A stretch of DNA of 64,000 nucleotides from Flavobacteria bacterium BAL38. Lineage in GTDB: Bacteria > Bacteroidota > Bacteroidia > Flavobacteriales > Flavobacteriaceae. The translations under genes and the position numbers were made by a program. Under the pieces are notes generated by a model. That model saw only the letters and a program-made list of their open reading frames with translations. It did no database searches and had not been told where the DNA came from. This document shows positions 1 through 10,618 of the stretch, in pieces. How positions within the stretch are numbered: position 1 is the stretch's first letter; each line of letters opens with the position of its first letter. The stretch lies in assembly GCA_000169355.1 (NCBI GenBank), contig AAXX01000002.1:434001-498000 (forward strand). Reading direction: 5' to 3'.

Positions 1-58
1 TGTTTGCTGCTTTAATAACATCTAAAAAACTCTATAATTAGAGCTAAATATACGAAAA

Positions 59-90
59 AAGGAGCAGAAAAACTAAGTTTTCTACTCCTT
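59..90 (-). terminator. Rho-independent terminator of the large T9SS cargo gene
   Basis: A near-perfect hairpin (arms 59-71 and 78-90, one C/A mismatch) is followed on the minus strand by a run of Ts. It lies about 90 nt beyond the stop codon of the minus-strand gene ending at 180. Positions 1-58 hold only a small 5-bp hairpin (30-43) and no gene that I can recognise. Confidence 0.75.
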
Positions 91-179
91 AAATTATTGC
101 AATTATTATTATTTAAAGGAACTTTTTCAGTGCCCTCCAATTTGTTAGCTCTTTTTTTGTGTTATTTTTTTATTTTTTT

Positions 180-3100
180 TTAGAAAATTACTTTATAGGT
201 TTCGGTAGCTCCATTATCTAGTGTTACTTCTATTAGAAGTGTTGTTTGTGTTTTTGAAATTTTACTAGTTGTAAAAGTATTTGAATTTACATTATTAAAT
301 ATTCCAATCACTCTACCTAATAAATCATGTATTTTAACTGATTTAATAATTTTGTTTGAAGCGTTTATGTTTATATCCTCATTTGTATATACGATTACAG
401 AGTTAGCAATAAAATCTTCATTTCCTAATGTAGCATTATTGAATTTTAAAATAAAACGATTTTCAAATCTACCAGTAGTTGCAGTAAAACTGTATGGACT
501 AGTTCTTAAATTATGAATTATTCCTAATGTTAGGTCTTCTAAATATATGTTTTGATTTTCGTTTTCAAATAAACCATCTACTTTTGAAATTCCTATAGTA
601 TGATTTCCAGATTCTGAAATTGATATTCCTAAAGGAATTTGGTCTTCATTATTAAAAGGTAAACTTTTTCCTTGAATTGTTAATTTGTCAGTATTTGAAA
701 AAGAATATAATTCAAAGTTTGTTTTTACATCTAAAGCCGGTGCATCAAACATTCTATCAAGATCATCTGTAGCGCTTGTTAAATATCCTACTAAAGTTGA
801 ACTAGATTTAGAAGTAGGACTTACCAAGTTTAACCAAATTCTATTTTTTTCTTCGTTATTGCTATTTGCAACATTTCCGTTTCTGAAGAATAAATCATTT
901 CTGTAATCGTTTCTTCTCATACTGTTGTTAAATACCACATTTTCAGTAGCCGCTGCAGATGAATGATTCATTAATACGAAGAATCCTTGGCCAGCTGCAA
1001 TGTTTCCGTTGCCAATAGCAGGGTTGGCTCCAGTAGCATTGTAAGTTACATAATCAGCTACGGTATAGTTTTGTCCATAATTGTTATAAAATGGATCAGA
1101 GGTTGCTGAGGATGGCAATGTGCCGTGTGTCCAAAATTTAATAAATCCTGCAATATTTGTGTTAGCAGCTAAGAATAGATTTGCATTAATAGCAGATGGA
1201 TACGGATTTCCTATTAAATTCCAGTTGTCATCATTATTTGTTGCTAAAGTACCAGAAACTCCCGTACTGTAGTTAGCACCATCATAAGTTCCTCTGCTTA
1301 TAGGCATATTGATAATTCCATTGTTAGGTACACCTACAAAGTTTTGTGTGTAGTTTTGTGGTGTAGCTGTGAAACTATCTGGTCCTCTAACAATATATCC
1401 TTTACCATTTACCATGTTTTCATTTGCTAAAGACCAATTACCCCAGCCATTTGTATTAGCACCAATGGTAGGTATCCATTTGTAACGGTAAGTGGTTGTT
1501 GAAATATTATTTAAAGCAAAACTAGCAACCGGTGAAGACCAATATACATAGTCTAAAGCTTTTAGAGTTGCGTTTCTTCTCATAGTAATTATTCCTGAAT
1601 TAGCTACATCATCAATTTGAATTAAGCTTGCTGTATCTTCAATGTTGAAAATACCATTTCCTCTTACTTCAACAAAATTTCCAATAGTAATTGTATTGCC
1701 TGAACGTAACTGAAGTTCTCCATCTTCTAGTACTTGTAATGTTCTACCAAAAGCATCGTAACCAGCACCTCCTATATTTGAATAGTTTGTAGAAGTTACA
1801 TCTGGAATAATAACACAAGTTGTAGGATCTGGAACTCCAACAGGTAACCAGTTGTTAGGATCGTTCCAATCATTACTGCTGGTTCCTTTCCAAACTTTTG
1901 ATCTATTGTCTATCATAACATTTTGACTTACAGAGCATCCATTTGTTAAAGTTGCAGTAGCAGTGAATTCATAGGTTGTAGCTTCTAATTGAACTAATGT
2001 TGGTCTTACATAAACAGTTGTAATAGGTGTCCCAGCTGTATAACTAGTTGTACAAGCTGCATCAACAAAAGCTTCAACTGGAGTAATTGCTGACCATTCA
2101 AATGCTGTATTTAATGGGACATCACCAAATAGTTGGAAATTATCAATAGCTAATCCATCACACCATTCTCCATAGTAACGAATTCGAACTCTAAAGTTGG
2201 CTTCATTAATGTATGCACTCAAATCATAGGTTCTGTTTTCAAAACGTGTACCATATCCAATATCGGCTAAATATCTATCAATTTCAGTCCAAGCACCTCC
2301 GCCGTTTGTTGATATATCTATTGTAATATACTCCAATGTTGGATTTGTACCATCTACGTAATATCTTGAATGAAATATATCAAATGATAAAGTTAGATTC
2401 AAGTAAGTGTTTGTATTAACTGTTGGAGATAAAATGGCATTATGAGTAGTCACTGGTCCTACATCTGAAGTAGCCATAGCAAAATTATTGCCATTCAGAC
2501 CAGATGATATTGCTGGATACCAAGTTTGTTGTGCGGGTACAAATGTACTAGTTTGTGTTTGCCACTGTGTGATTGCATCATCAGCACCATTACTAACAAT
2601 GTTTTGATTTGTCATTACTCCAAGTCCACTTGTAAAATGTTCATCAACAAGAAATGTTTGTTGAACATCTCCAGCTGCAGTTAATGATAATACGTTGTTT
2701 TCTCCACAAACTTCTGGTACTGATGGAGTAAAAGATATTGTAGCAACTGGATTTACATAAGCAATTACCTTTGTTCTTACTAAGGATTCACATCCATTAA
2801 AACAAGTAACCCAGTAAGTTGTTGTTGTTCCGATTGATGGAGTAGTCCAATTTCCTGTTGCCGTCGTGGCCACAGGTAAACCTCCAGTTTCAGTTGTGTA
2901 CCATCTAAATTCAGAAGGGCCTCCTGAGCCTACAGCAGCTAAATTTACTGTTCCTGCACCACACGTTACACCATCAGTTACATCAGTTATAATGGAATTA
3001 CAACTAGCAACAACAGTTAAAATATAATCTTCAGCTTCACCAGAGTAAGCAACATTTGTTGTACAGGCATCCCAAGCGAAACCACCATCAGCCCCGGCGC

Positions 3101-5063
3101 CATTACGTCCACTCATACGTAAACGAACTCTATAATTTCCCGGTGGAGTTGCAGGAGGTACAATAAAACCAAATGTTGTTGCTGATTGAGCAATTCCTCC
3201 CACATCATAAACGTCTTCACCTGCATCAAGAAAATCTCCGTCTTGGTTCCAATCTACCCATGCTTTATAATATCCAGAAAACGTACTCTCCATATAAATA
3301 TTTACACCTTCTCCTTGTGCTTGAATACTTGGTGTTAAACCAGTAAAGTCTTCATATCCGTAAGGCGCGGTTGTATCATATGAACTAGGATTGTCGGTAT
3401 CTTGTAATGTACCAACAAAACTAACTCTTCTAATATAATGAACGGGTGGGTAAAAAGTGTCACTATAGCTAGGTACGCAATAATTTGCTGTTAATGTAGT
3501 TGCATTACCAGTTAAAGGACTTGTTCCTACATATAAAGGCCCTCCAGAACACAATCCATTAAAAGAATAAATATAGAAATAATAAGCTGTAAGTGGTATT
3601 AAACCAGTTGCTGTAAATGTCGTATTTGTATCTGTATCTACAATTGTATATCCTGGAGCTAAAGTGCCGCCTATAGTATAAGTTGTTCCATTTACAGGAG
3701 CTGTAGGAGGTGTTGCAGAAGTACTCACCACTACTAAATAGCTATCCGATGCAGGTGATGCCGCCGTAAAACTACCTGAAATAGAACTACCAGAAGGCGT
3801 TAAACTTAAAGCGGTTGGTTGAGCTGTTGGCGCCACACAAGGTGGTGGAGTATAACAACTTACTGTTAAATCAAATCCTGAGCAATTTGCTGATGTGTCC
3901 GAATAAAATTGAATTGTAAGTGATCCTGTTGTTGAAGTAATTGTCGGAACTGTAAAAGTTGTACAAGTAGTTCCTGACCCATGTGGGGAGCCTCCCCATA
4001 AAATTGTTCCGCCAATGCCAGTTCCATCATATATAGTTAAATAATCATATCCTGCCTCTGATGTTATTGTGCCAGATACGCTAACAAAACTTCCAGGTGT
4101 AGAAGGATTAATTACTGAATATCCATTTGATGATGTAGCATAATTTCCTGTGCTACCTCCATTGTCATATATATTACCAGAACAAGTTGTGTATGAATTG
4201 TTTCCTGTTGAAGGAACTGTCATAATTGGTGTAAATGTTCCTGATGAAGAGTTTGCACTCAGTCCAGAAGCTGTACAAGTTACTAGCAATTGCCATGTTC
4301 TAACAATTCCGATTGAAGGTGCTATCATTCCAGTTAGTGCTGTATAAGTACCTGATGATGCGCCTTGGTTTGTCCATGGAGCGGCTCCTGTGTCGCTATA
4401 TTGCCATTGATATGTTATTCCTAATCCAGTAGAAAATCCTGAGGCAGTAACTCCATATGTTGAACCTGGATTTCCAGATATTGGGTTAACAATAATTGAA
4501 CCTCCAATAGGAGCACCTGAACAAGGTGTTGGTGAATATACACATATATCACCAGTCATGTCGTTATTACTATTATATCTTTGGATTCTTACCCTATATC
4601 TTTGACCTATAGTTGTAGAATATGTAATTGTTTCATCACCACCATTGCCAAATGCATCAGCACAAGCTACAGCGGTCATTGTCGTAGCGCAAGCTCCCTC
4701 AAATAAAGTTAGAATTGCATCTCGTGTATCTGGTGAATAAGTAATTGTTGTTGATGTACTTATAGCATCAAACCATCCCCATGCATCATCTAAATCAGCA
4801 GCATTGCAACCAGCTGCACTAGTCCAATAATCAGTACTGTTATTAGAATCCCATGTTTGAAATGTACAAGTTGAGTTGACTGTTAGTTGACCGCCTGCAT
4901 TACTGTCGCAATCATTTCTTTGCCCAAAGACATCAGAAATTCCAATGAAAACAAATAATAACATCAACCAAGACGATAAAGATTTGTTCCAGATTTTTTT
5001 TGAACAAGTCGCTGTTTGAGATGAAGTCGACTTAGCGATTTTTGATGCGTACTTTTTTTGCAT
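180..5063 (-). CDS. Large multidomain T9SS-exported surface protein
   Basis: A 1627-residue secreted protein, probably exported by the type IX system and attached to or released from the cell surface. A lysine/serine-rich stretch precedes a hydrophobic signal segment at about 30-47, ending VFGQ. Seen in order: a CUB-like domain (about 294-403, with YLTIYDG), a fibronectin-III-like domain (409-525), a GEVED domain (529-686, with WVDWNQDGDF and GEAEDY), an Ig-like stretch (688-770), a jelly-roll or MAM-like region (about 790-960) and a long beta-rich part. The last roughly 200 residues match the type C sorting region known from Flavobacterium ChiA, ending in a basic/hydrophobic strand pattern. 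No catalytic domain is visible, so adhesion or matrix binding is an inference. It is divergent from another T9SS cargo gene. Start: ATG at 5063, the only good start before the signal segment. Confidence 0.85.
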   Translation of the reverse strand: MQKKYASKIAKSTSSQTATCSKKIWNKSLSSWLMLLFVFIGISDVFGQRNDCDSNAGGQLTVNSTCTFQTWDSNNSTDYWTSAAGCNAADLDDAWGWFDAISTSTTITYSPDTRDAILTLFEGACATTMTAVACADAFGNGGDETITYSTTIGQRYRVRIQRYNSNNDMTGDICVYSPTPCSGAPIGGSIIVNPISGNPGSTYGVTASGFSTGLGITYQWQYSDTGAAPWTNQGASSGTYTALTGMIAPSIGIVRTWQLLVTCTASGLSANSSSGTFTPIMTVPSTGNNSYTTCSGNIYDNGGSTGNYATSSNGYSVINPSTPGSFVSVSGTITSEAGYDYLTIYDGTGIGGTILWGGSPHGSGTTCTTFTVPTITSTTGSLTIQFYSDTSANCSGFDLTVSCYTPPPCVAPTAQPTALSLTPSGSSISGSFTAASPASDSYLVVVSTSATPPTAPVNGTTYTIGGTLAPGYTIVDTDTNTTFTATGLIPLTAYYFYIYSFNGLCSGGPLYVGTSPLTGNATTLTANYCVPSYSDTFYPPVHYIRRVSFVGTLQDTDNPSSYDTTAPYGYEDFTGLTPSIQAQGEGVNIYMESTFSGYYKAWVDWNQDGDFLDAGEDVYDVGGIAQSATTFGFIVPPATPPGNYRVRLRMSGRNGAGADGGFAWDACTTNVAYSGEAEDYILTVVASCNSIITDVTDGVTCGAGTVNLAAVGSGGPSEFRWYTTETGGLPVATTATGNWTTPSIGTTTTYWVTCFNGCESLVRTKVIAYVNPVATISFTPSVPEVCGENNVLSLTAAGDVQQTFLVDEHFTSGLGVMTNQNIVSNGADDAITQWQTQTSTFVPAQQTWYPAISSGLNGNNFAMATSDVGPVTTHNAILSPTVNTNTYLNLTLSFDIFHSRYYVDGTNPTLEYITIDISTNGGGAWTEIDRYLADIGYGTRFENRTYDLSAYINEANFRVRIRYYGEWCDGLAIDNFQLFGDVPLNTAFEWSAITPVEAFVDAACTTSYTAGTPITTVYVRPTLVQLEATTYEFTATATLTNGCSVSQNVMIDNRSKVWKGTSSNDWNDPNNWLPVGVPDPTTCVIIPDVTSTNYSNIGGAGYDAFGRTLQVLEDGELQLRSGNTITIGNFVEVRGNGIFNIEDTASLIQIDDVANSGIITMRRNATLKALDYVYWSSPVASFALNNISTTTYRYKWIPTIGANTNGWGNWSLANENMVNGKGYIVRGPDSFTATPQNYTQNFVGVPNNGIINMPISRGTYDGANYSTGVSGTLATNNDDNWNLIGNPYPSAINANLFLAANTNIAGFIKFWTHGTLPSSATSDPFYNNYGQNYTVADYVTYNATGANPAIGNGNIAAGQGFFVLMNHSSAAATENVVFNNSMRRNDYRNDLFFRNGNVANSNNEEKNRIWLNLVSPTSKSSSTLVGYLTSATDDLDRMFDAPALDVKTNFELYSFSNTDKLTIQGKSLPFNNEDQIPLGISISESGNHTIGISKVDGLFENENQNIYLEDLTLGIIHNLRTSPYSFTATTGRFENRFILKFNNATLGNEDFIANSVIVYTNEDININASNKIIKSVKIHDLLGRVIGIFNNVNSNTFTTSKISKTQTTLLIEVTLDNGATETYKVIF

Positions 5064-5216
5064 AAAACTAAAATTTAATTAAAACAATTGGCTTGGGGAA
5101 GCTTATGTTTAGTAGTAAGTACTATATTTAAACATTTAGTCAATTTTGTGAATCATTTAGGTTTTTTTAACTAAAAAGATGACAACTTCGTAAATATACA
5201 CATTTTTTCTTAAAAA

Positions 5217-5250
5217 TTAGAATAACTGTATACTTTTTTAGAATAACTGT
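5217..5250. promoter_or_regulatory. Two 13-bp direct repeats 21 bp apart in a divergent intergenic region
   Basis: TTAGAATAACTGT occurs at 5217-5229 and again at 5238-5250, exactly 21 bp apart (about two helical turns). This lies in the 570-bp AT-rich gap (5064-5633) between two divergent T9SS cargo genes. The spacing would put two protein-binding sites on the same face of DNA, so an activator site is a reasonable guess. I see no gene in the rest of the gap; the other recognisable signal is the -7 box at 5599. Confidence 0.4.
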
Positions 5251-5598
5251 TCAATGTGTAAATGTATGTGGAATTTGTTCTCTTCAAAAATTTTATCTAC
5301 GATATGTTTTGTTTTTACGTTTAAATCACAATTTTTGTTGTTTTTATATTTTTTTGTAACAAAAAAAATAAGAAAAAGATTACTTTTTACAACAAAATAG
5401 TTTTTTATTTTTTTAAAAATGAAACACTTACTTTATTTAGTTAAGAAAAAGACGTGTTTTTTATTTTTCTCGAATGAGAATGTTTGTTTTTGAAAATTAA
5501 CTTGAAAAAAAGTTTTCAGTTTTATTTATTTAAGATAAAGTTCTTTAATAGTTACTAAAAAGTTAAATTTTTATTATAATTTGATGAAATTTATTGCA

Positions 5599-5606
5599 TA
5601 TATTTG
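5599..5606 (+). promoter_or_regulatory. Bacteroidota -7 box for the T9SS type A protein gene
   Basis: TATATTTG matches the TAnnTTTG consensus. A TTG lies at 5581-5583, with a 15-nt spacer that is slightly short. The box overlaps an in-frame TTG (5604) that could be mistaken for a start codon; transcription from here would begin downstream of it, which supports the ATG at 5634. Confidence 0.6.
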
Positions 5607-5633
5607 CTCCGTAATTTATTTAATTTCAGTATT

Positions 5634-7475
5634 ATGAGAAAAATTATATTTTCTTTATTTGCATTTTTGGGATGTTTTACTGCTTTCTCGCAAGTATATG
5701 TAAGTCCTAATAGCTATGTGTTTGTAAATAATCAGTTTATGTATGTTAAACAAGATATAAATTTACAAAATGATGGTAATTTCTTTTTGAGAAATAATTC
5801 ACAATTATTACAGGGAACTACTGGTGCAGGAGCAAATACTGGAGCAGGAAAGTTATCTGTTTTTCAAGAAGGTACAGTAAATAATTTTCAATATAATTAT
5901 TGGTGTTCACCAGTAGGAAATGCTACGGCAACTGTAGGAAATGAAGCGTTTGGAATTACGATGTTACACCGTCCTACTACTTTAACAGCAAGTACTCCGG
6001 CAACGATATTGCCTACTAGTAATTACAATGGTACTTCAAGTCCATTAGCAATTGCTCCTTATTGGATTTGGAGATTCGTAACATCAACTGCATATGCACA
6101 ATGGGCTTATGTGGGATCTGGATCTACAATAAACCCAGGTGAAGGTTTTACTATGAAAGGAACTTCCGGTACTGATGCTACTATTGCAGATGCTGTTGAA
6201 AATGTTCAAAACAATTCAGGTAGTAGACAACGTTATGACTTTAGAGGAAAACCAAATGATGGAAATATGTCAGTAACGGTTGCTCCTGCAAATTTTACTC
6301 TTGTTGGAAACCCTTACCCAAGTGCAATAGATTTAAATGCTTATTTATTAGATCCTGCTAATGCGGCTCTAATTAATGGGCAGGCTTATTTTTGGGAACA
6401 AGTAACTGTAAATTCTCACACATTAAATCAATACCAAGGAGGTTACGGTGTTTATACTCCTGGTACTTCAATTTATACGCCTGCTGCTTTTTGGACTTAT
6501 GATGGTGCTGGAAATCAAACTGGTGGTATTCCTTTTGGAACTGGAAACTCATTTGAAAGAAGGTTTGCTCCAGTAGGTCAAGGTTTTATGGTGTATGGAA
6601 CGGCAAGCGGAAATGTTACCATGAAAAATGCATTTAGAGTTTTTGTTAAAGAAGGAGTTGTTAGTCAATCACAATTTGCAAGAACAAATGAAAATTCATT
6701 ATCTGATGTGTATAATACTGATTCTGAATTTTTCCCTGAAATACCAAATGTTGCAGGTATCGATTATACCCAAATTAAAAAAGGAACAGCACCTTACATT
6801 AGAATTCATGCTATGTACAATAATGGAGGCGTTCGTCCTACGACTATTGCATTTTTAGATACTGCTACTGATGGTTTTGATTATGGATCAGATGGTCGTT
6901 CTCCTTCGTCTGAAGCAGCTGAATTTTATTATGTGTTAACAGATATGCCGCATGAGTATGTTGCAACGGCTGTTCAATTTAATATAGACAAAAGAATTCC
7001 AGTAGGTTTTAGATGTACTAGCGCAACTAACTTTAAAGTTCAAGTTAAAGATGTAGTCGATTTTGATGCTAATCAGGAAGTATATTTACATGACAAACAA
7101 TCAGATGTTTATTATGATATCAAGAATGGTATTTTTGATATGACACTTCCAGCTGGAGACAATAGAACTCAATTTGAAATTACTTTTAAAAATTCAACCT
7201 TATCTACACCAATCGAAGAAGTTGAATCTCTTTTTGTTGTTGCTCAAGATAACCAAAATGAAATGTTAACGTTATATAATTCAGAAGCTAAAGATATTTC
7301 AGCCCTAGAATTATACGATGTTACAGGTAAACTTATATTAAAAAAAGAAAGTTTAGGTACTGCTCCAGAATATCGTTTTTCTACAGCAAGTTATAGTACG
7401 GGTGTATATGTTGTAAAATTAGCTACAAAAGACAATTTAAGTATTTCTAAGAAAATATCTATTTACAATAAATAA
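5634..7475 (+). CDS. T9SS type A sorting-domain secreted protein
   Basis: A 613-residue exported protein. The signal peptide is residues 1-20 (MRKIIF...CFTAFSQ). The middle is beta-rich with repeated aromatic and glycine motifs such as WTYDGAGN and LVGNPYPSAID. The second motif also occurs in the neighbouring 1627-residue protein (LIGNPYPSAI), so the two share a related module. The last 75 residues form a T9SS type A sorting domain, with ALELYDVTGKLI and a C-terminal GVYVVKL...KKISIYNK pattern. No catalytic motif was recognised. The start at 5634 was chosen because the signal peptide begins there and an upstream in-frame TTG lies inside the -7 promoter box. Confidence 0.85.
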   Translation: MRKIIFSLFAFLGCFTAFSQVYVSPNSYVFVNNQFMYVKQDINLQNDGNFFLRNNSQLLQGTTGAGANTGAGKLSVFQEGTVNNFQYNYWCSPVGNATATVGNEAFGITMLHRPTTLTASTPATILPTSNYNGTSSPLAIAPYWIWRFVTSTAYAQWAYVGSGSTINPGEGFTMKGTSGTDATIADAVENVQNNSGSRQRYDFRGKPNDGNMSVTVAPANFTLVGNPYPSAIDLNAYLLDPANAALINGQAYFWEQVTVNSHTLNQYQGGYGVYTPGTSIYTPAAFWTYDGAGNQTGGIPFGTGNSFERRFAPVGQGFMVYGTASGNVTMKNAFRVFVKEGVVSQSQFARTNENSLSDVYNTDSEFFPEIPNVAGIDYTQIKKGTAPYIRIHAMYNNGGVRPTTIAFLDTATDGFDYGSDGRSPSSEAAEFYYVLTDMPHEYVATAVQFNIDKRIPVGFRCTSATNFKVQVKDVVDFDANQEVYLHDKQSDVYYDIKNGIFDMTLPAGDNRTQFEITFKNSTLSTPIEEVESLFVVAQDNQNEMLTLYNSEAKDISALELYDVTGKLILKKESLGTAPEYRFSTASYSTGVYVVKLATKDNLSISKKISIYNK

Positions 7476-7490
7476 TTATATGCTTTATAG

Positions 7491-7498
7491 TATATTTG
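7491..7498 (+). promoter_or_regulatory. -7 box upstream of the ACC-deaminase-like gene
   Basis: TATATTTG, a full TAnnTTTG match; no good TTG is seen at -33. The expected start of transcription (about 7502-7505) falls inside the first arm of the terminator hairpin that follows, so RNA from this promoter would not contain an intact hairpin. Confidence 0.6.
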
Positions 7499-7526
7499 AA
7501 AGCAGCTTTAATTAGCTGCTTTTTTT
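7499..7526 (+). terminator. Terminator of the T9SS type A gene, fused to the next gene's leader
   Basis: A perfect 9-bp hairpin (7499-7507 with 7514-7522) ends in a run of seven Ts that touches the ATG at 7527. It should terminate transcripts coming from the upstream secreted-protein gene. The T-tract doubles as the leader of the following gene. Confidence 0.75.
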
Positions 7527-8438
7527 ATGGAATCAATTAACCAAAAAATACAAATTACATTTCCTAAAGGTATTGAACTTTACATGAAGAGGGATGATTT
7601 GTTGCATCCTATTATTTCGGGAAATAAATTTAGAAAACTCAAATATAACATAGAGGAAGCAAAAAGATTAGGTTTTGCAACCTTGTTAACATTTGGAGGT
7701 GCTTTTTCTAATCATATTTTGGCTGTTGCAGGTGCTGGTGCCGAATATGGTTTTACAACTATTGGAGTAATAAGAGGAGAAGAATTAGAAAGTAAAATTC
7801 ACGAAAACCCTACTTTAGTAAAAGCACAAGAATTAGGAATGCAGTTTTATTTTGTAAGTAGATCAGCATATCGAGATAAAGAAAGTTTGTCTTTTATTGC
7901 AAATTTGCAGAAAATATTTGGAAATTTTTACTTACTACCTGAAGGCGGCACAAATGAATTGGCTATAAAAGGATGTGAAGAAATTTTAACAAACGAAGAC
8001 AAGCAATTTTTTACCCATGTAGTAAGTGCAGTTGGAACAGGTGGAACGTTTTCGGGAATAATTAATTCATCAAATGAAAAACAGCAACTTATTGGATTTT
8101 CTTCGTTAAAAGGAGCATTTTTATCTGATGTAATTCGTAATTTTGTAGTGAAAACCAATTGGGATATAAATGATGACTATCATTTTGGAGGATATGGTAA
8201 AGTTACAGATGAATTAATTGAGTTTTTAAATTCATTCTACAATCAAACTACTATTCCATTAGATCCTGTGTATACGGGCAAGATGGTTTTTGGTGTTTTA
8301 GATAAAATTAGGAATGGATATTTTCCTGAAAATTCTAAGATTTTAATGATTCACACTGGAGGTTTACAAGGAATTAAAGGCATGAATTTTGCTTTACGAA
8401 ATAAGAATAAAGAAATAATAAATTATGATGAAAACTAA
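7527..8438 (+). CDS. ACC deaminase / D-cysteine desulfhydrase family PLP enzyme
   Basis: A 303-residue fold-type II PLP enzyme of the 1-aminocyclopropane-1-carboxylate deaminase/D-cysteine desulfhydrase family, acting in the cytoplasm. SGNKFRKLKY near residues 31-40 contains the lysine (K34) that by family alignment binds PLP. GGAFSNHILAVAGAG and VGTGGTFSG are the expected cofactor-binding loops, and IHTGGLQG is the conserved C-terminal motif. The exact substrate cannot be read from sequence; many Bacteroidota members are annotated only as deaminase-like. The start codon directly follows the T-tract of the upstream terminator. The gene overlaps the next one by 14 nt, so the two are probably co-transcribed. 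Confidence 0.85.
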   Translation: MESINQKIQITFPKGIELYMKRDDLLHPIISGNKFRKLKYNIEEAKRLGFATLLTFGGAFSNHILAVAGAGAEYGFTTIGVIRGEELESKIHENPTLVKAQELGMQFYFVSRSAYRDKESLSFIANLQKIFGNFYLLPEGGTNELAIKGCEEILTNEDKQFFTHVVSAVGTGGTFSGIINSSNEKQQLIGFSSLKGAFLSDVIRNFVVKTNWDINDDYHFGGYGKVTDELIEFLNSFYNQTTIPLDPVYTGKMVFGVLDKIRNGYFPENSKILMIHTGGLQGIKGMNFALRNKNKEIINYDEN

Positions 8439-9291
8439 ACTGGCTCTAATTTTATTAGCCCTTTTTATAGTAAGTTGTAGGAGTTCTCGACCAGTTGTAA
8501 GAACAACTACTAAAGCTAAAATTACTACTAAGAAAAAACCTGTAGCCCAGTCAAAAACTGAGACAAAAACAGTTATTATAAATACTTCAACGAATACAGA
8601 TGCATCAAACAATTCTCAGGAAACTTTAGAGGCTACTTCAAGTGTTAAAACGTATGCTGAAGAAATTAAATTGTATGTTGATAATTTCAAAGAAATTGCT
8701 CAAAATAATATGAGATCACTCGGAATTCCTGCAAGTATTACATTGGCGCAAGGGATTTTAGAATCGGGTGTGGGAAAAGGGAAATTAGCTCAAACAGCCA
8801 ATAATCATTTCGGAATAAAATGTCATACAGGTTGGACAGGTGAAACAATTCATCATGATGATGATGCCGCGCAAGAATGCTTTAGAAAGTATAAACATCC
8901 TTCAGAATCCTATCGTGATCATTCTTTGTTTTTAACAACAAGAACGCGTTATTCAAAATTGTTTAAATTAGATAAAGGCGATTATAAATCTTGGGCTAAA
9001 GGATTAAAAGAAGCGGGTTATGCTACAGATGTAAAATATCCGGATAAATTAATTGGATTAATTGAACGATACGAATTGTATAAATATGATAATGAAGTTT
9101 TAAGTAGAGACTATAATCCTAAAAATGAACAAGTAATTGTATCAGATAGTAATGAATACTACACTATTCAACAAGGGGATACTTTATATTCTTTGTCTAA
9201 ACGATTTAATCTTTCGGTTAACGATTTAAAGAAATTAAACAATTTATCAGATAATACCATTTCTATTGGTCAAAAATTAAAAATAAAATAA
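8425..9291 (+). CDS. Glucosaminidase-LysM lipoprotein (peptidoglycan hydrolase)
   Basis: A 288-residue predicted lipoprotein. The signal ends in the lipobox IVSC with Cys18, followed by a Ser/Thr/Lys-rich linker to about residue 75. Residues 80-228 form a FlgJ-like glucosaminidase domain, with the likely catalytic Glu113 in [11 protein letters not shown] and the conserved NNHFGIKCH segment. Residues 245-288 are a LysM peptidoglycan-binding module. It probably cleaves glycan strands in the periplasm during wall turnover. It overlaps the preceding gene by 14 nt and shares one base with the hemL start (TAATG), indicating translational coupling in an operon. Confidence 0.9.
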   Translation: MMKTKLALILLALFIVSCRSSRPVVRTTTKAKITTKKKPVAQSKTETKTVIINTSTNTDASNNSQETLEATSSVKTYAEEIKLYVDNFKEIAQNNMRSLGIPASITLAQGILESGVGKGKLAQTANNHFGIKCHTGWTGETIHHDDDAAQECFRKYKHPSESYRDHSLFLTTRTRYSKLFKLDKGDYKSWAKGLKEAGYATDVKYPDKLIGLIERYELYKYDNEVLSRDYNPKNEQVIVSDSNEYYTIQQGDTLYSLSKRFNLSVNDLKKLNNLSDNTISIGQKLKIK

Positions 9292-10577
9292 TGTTATATA
9301 AAAGAAGTAGCGAATTATTTATAGAAGCGAATAAAGTTATACCAGGTGGAGTAAATTCACCGGTTAGAGCTTTTAAAGGAGTAGGAGGAACTCCTATTTT
9401 TGTGAAAGAAGCAAAAGGAGCCTATTTATATGATGAAGATGGAAACCGTTTAATTGATTATATTAATTCTTGGGGTCCAATGATTTTAGGTCATGCTTAT
9501 GAACCTGTTGTAAATGCAGTAATCGAAAAAGCTAAAAAAGGAACTTCTTTTGGTATGCCTACCGAGCTAGAAACTCAAATTGCACAGTTGGCTATTTCCA
9601 TGGTTCCAAATATAGATAAAATTAGATTTGTTAATTCAGGTACGGAAGCTTGCATGAGTGCCATTCGATTAGCACGTGGTTATACAAAACGCGATAAAAT
9701 TATCAAATTTTCAGGATGCTATCACGGACATTCAGATTCGTTTTTAATTGCTGCCGGAAGCGGTCTTAGTACTTTTGGTGTACCAAATAGTCCAGGGGTT
9801 ACAGAAGGGACAGCAAAAGACACCTTGTTAGCTGCTTATAATGATATTGAAAATGTAAAAGCATTGTTTGAAGCTAATAAAAACGAAATTGCTGCAATTA
9901 TTGTAGAGCCTGTGGCAGGAAATATGGGTTGTATCCCTCCAAATAAAGGTTTTTTAGAAGGTTTAAGGGTGCTTTGTTATGAGTTTGGAGCAATGTTAAT
10001 ATTTGATGAAGTTATGACTGGATTTCGCTTGGCAAAAGGCGGTGTTCAAGAGTTATTCAAAATTCAAGCTGATATTGTTTGTTTTGGAAAAGTAATAGGA
10101 GGTGGATTACCTGTTGGAGCTTTTGCAGCAAGAGAGGAGATTATGAATTATTTAGCACCAATAGGGCCGGTTTATCAAGCGGGAACTTTATCTGGAAATC
10201 CACTAGCAATGGCTGCTGGATTAGAAATGTTGAAGGCATTGAATGCAGATTCTGAAATTTTTACTCGTTTAGAACAAAAAACGGCTTATCTAGAAAATGG
10301 AATTCAAAAAGTACTTACTGAGGAAGGAATTACTTTTACAATTAATAGAGTTGGTTCGATGATTTCGGTTCATTTTGATGCGAATCCGGTTTATGATTTT
10401 GCCACCGCTAAAAATGGTGATAATGAAACCTTTAAAAAATTCTTTCATGGCTTATTAAAAAGAGGTGTTTATATTGCGCCTTCAGCCTATGAAACGTGGT
10501 TTATTACAGATGCATTAACTTATGATGATTTAGATTTTACAATTAATGCTATAAAAGAGGTAGCAAAAGAGTTATAA
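9291..10577 (+). CDS. hemL: Glutamate-1-semialdehyde 2,1-aminomutase
   Basis: A 428-residue class III PLP aminotransferase-like enzyme that converts glutamate-1-semialdehyde to 5-aminolevulinate, the C5-pathway step of tetrapyrrole synthesis in the cytoplasm. It begins with the family signature [26 protein letters not shown] and [11 protein letters not shown] are cofactor-contact regions, and K267 in [11 protein letters not shown] is the expected Schiff-base lysine. Length is normal. It is the last gene of a three-gene run and is followed by a strong terminator. Confidence 0.97.
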   Translation: MLYKRSSELFIEANKVIPGGVNSPVRAFKGVGGTPIFVKEAKGAYLYDEDGNRLIDYINSWGPMILGHAYEPVVNAVIEKAKKGTSFGMPTELETQIAQLAISMVPNIDKIRFVNSGTEACMSAIRLARGYTKRDKIIKFSGCYHGHSDSFLIAAGSGLSTFGVPNSPGVTEGTAKDTLLAAYNDIENVKALFEANKNEIAAIIVEPVAGNMGCIPPNKGFLEGLRVLCYEFGAMLIFDEVMTGFRLAKGGVQELFKIQADIVCFGKVIGGGLPVGAFAAREEIMNYLAPIGPVYQAGTLSGNPLAMAAGLEMLKALNADSEIFTRLEQKTAYLENGIQKVLTEEGITFTINRVGSMISVHFDANPVYDFATAKNGDNETFKKFFHGLLKRGVYIAPSAYETWFITDALTYDDLDFTINAIKEVAKEL

Positions 10578-10583
10578 AATGAG

Positions 10584-10618
10584 AAAAAAAAAGTCCCGAT
10601 AAAATCGGGACTTTTTTT
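10584..10618. terminator. Bidirectional terminator between hemL and a convergent small gene
   Basis: A symmetrical hairpin with the GTCCCGAT / ATCGGGAC stem, flanked by a run of As on the left and Ts on the right. It can therefore stop both hemL and the convergent minus-strand gene, whose stop codon sits at 10617. Confidence 0.9.
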
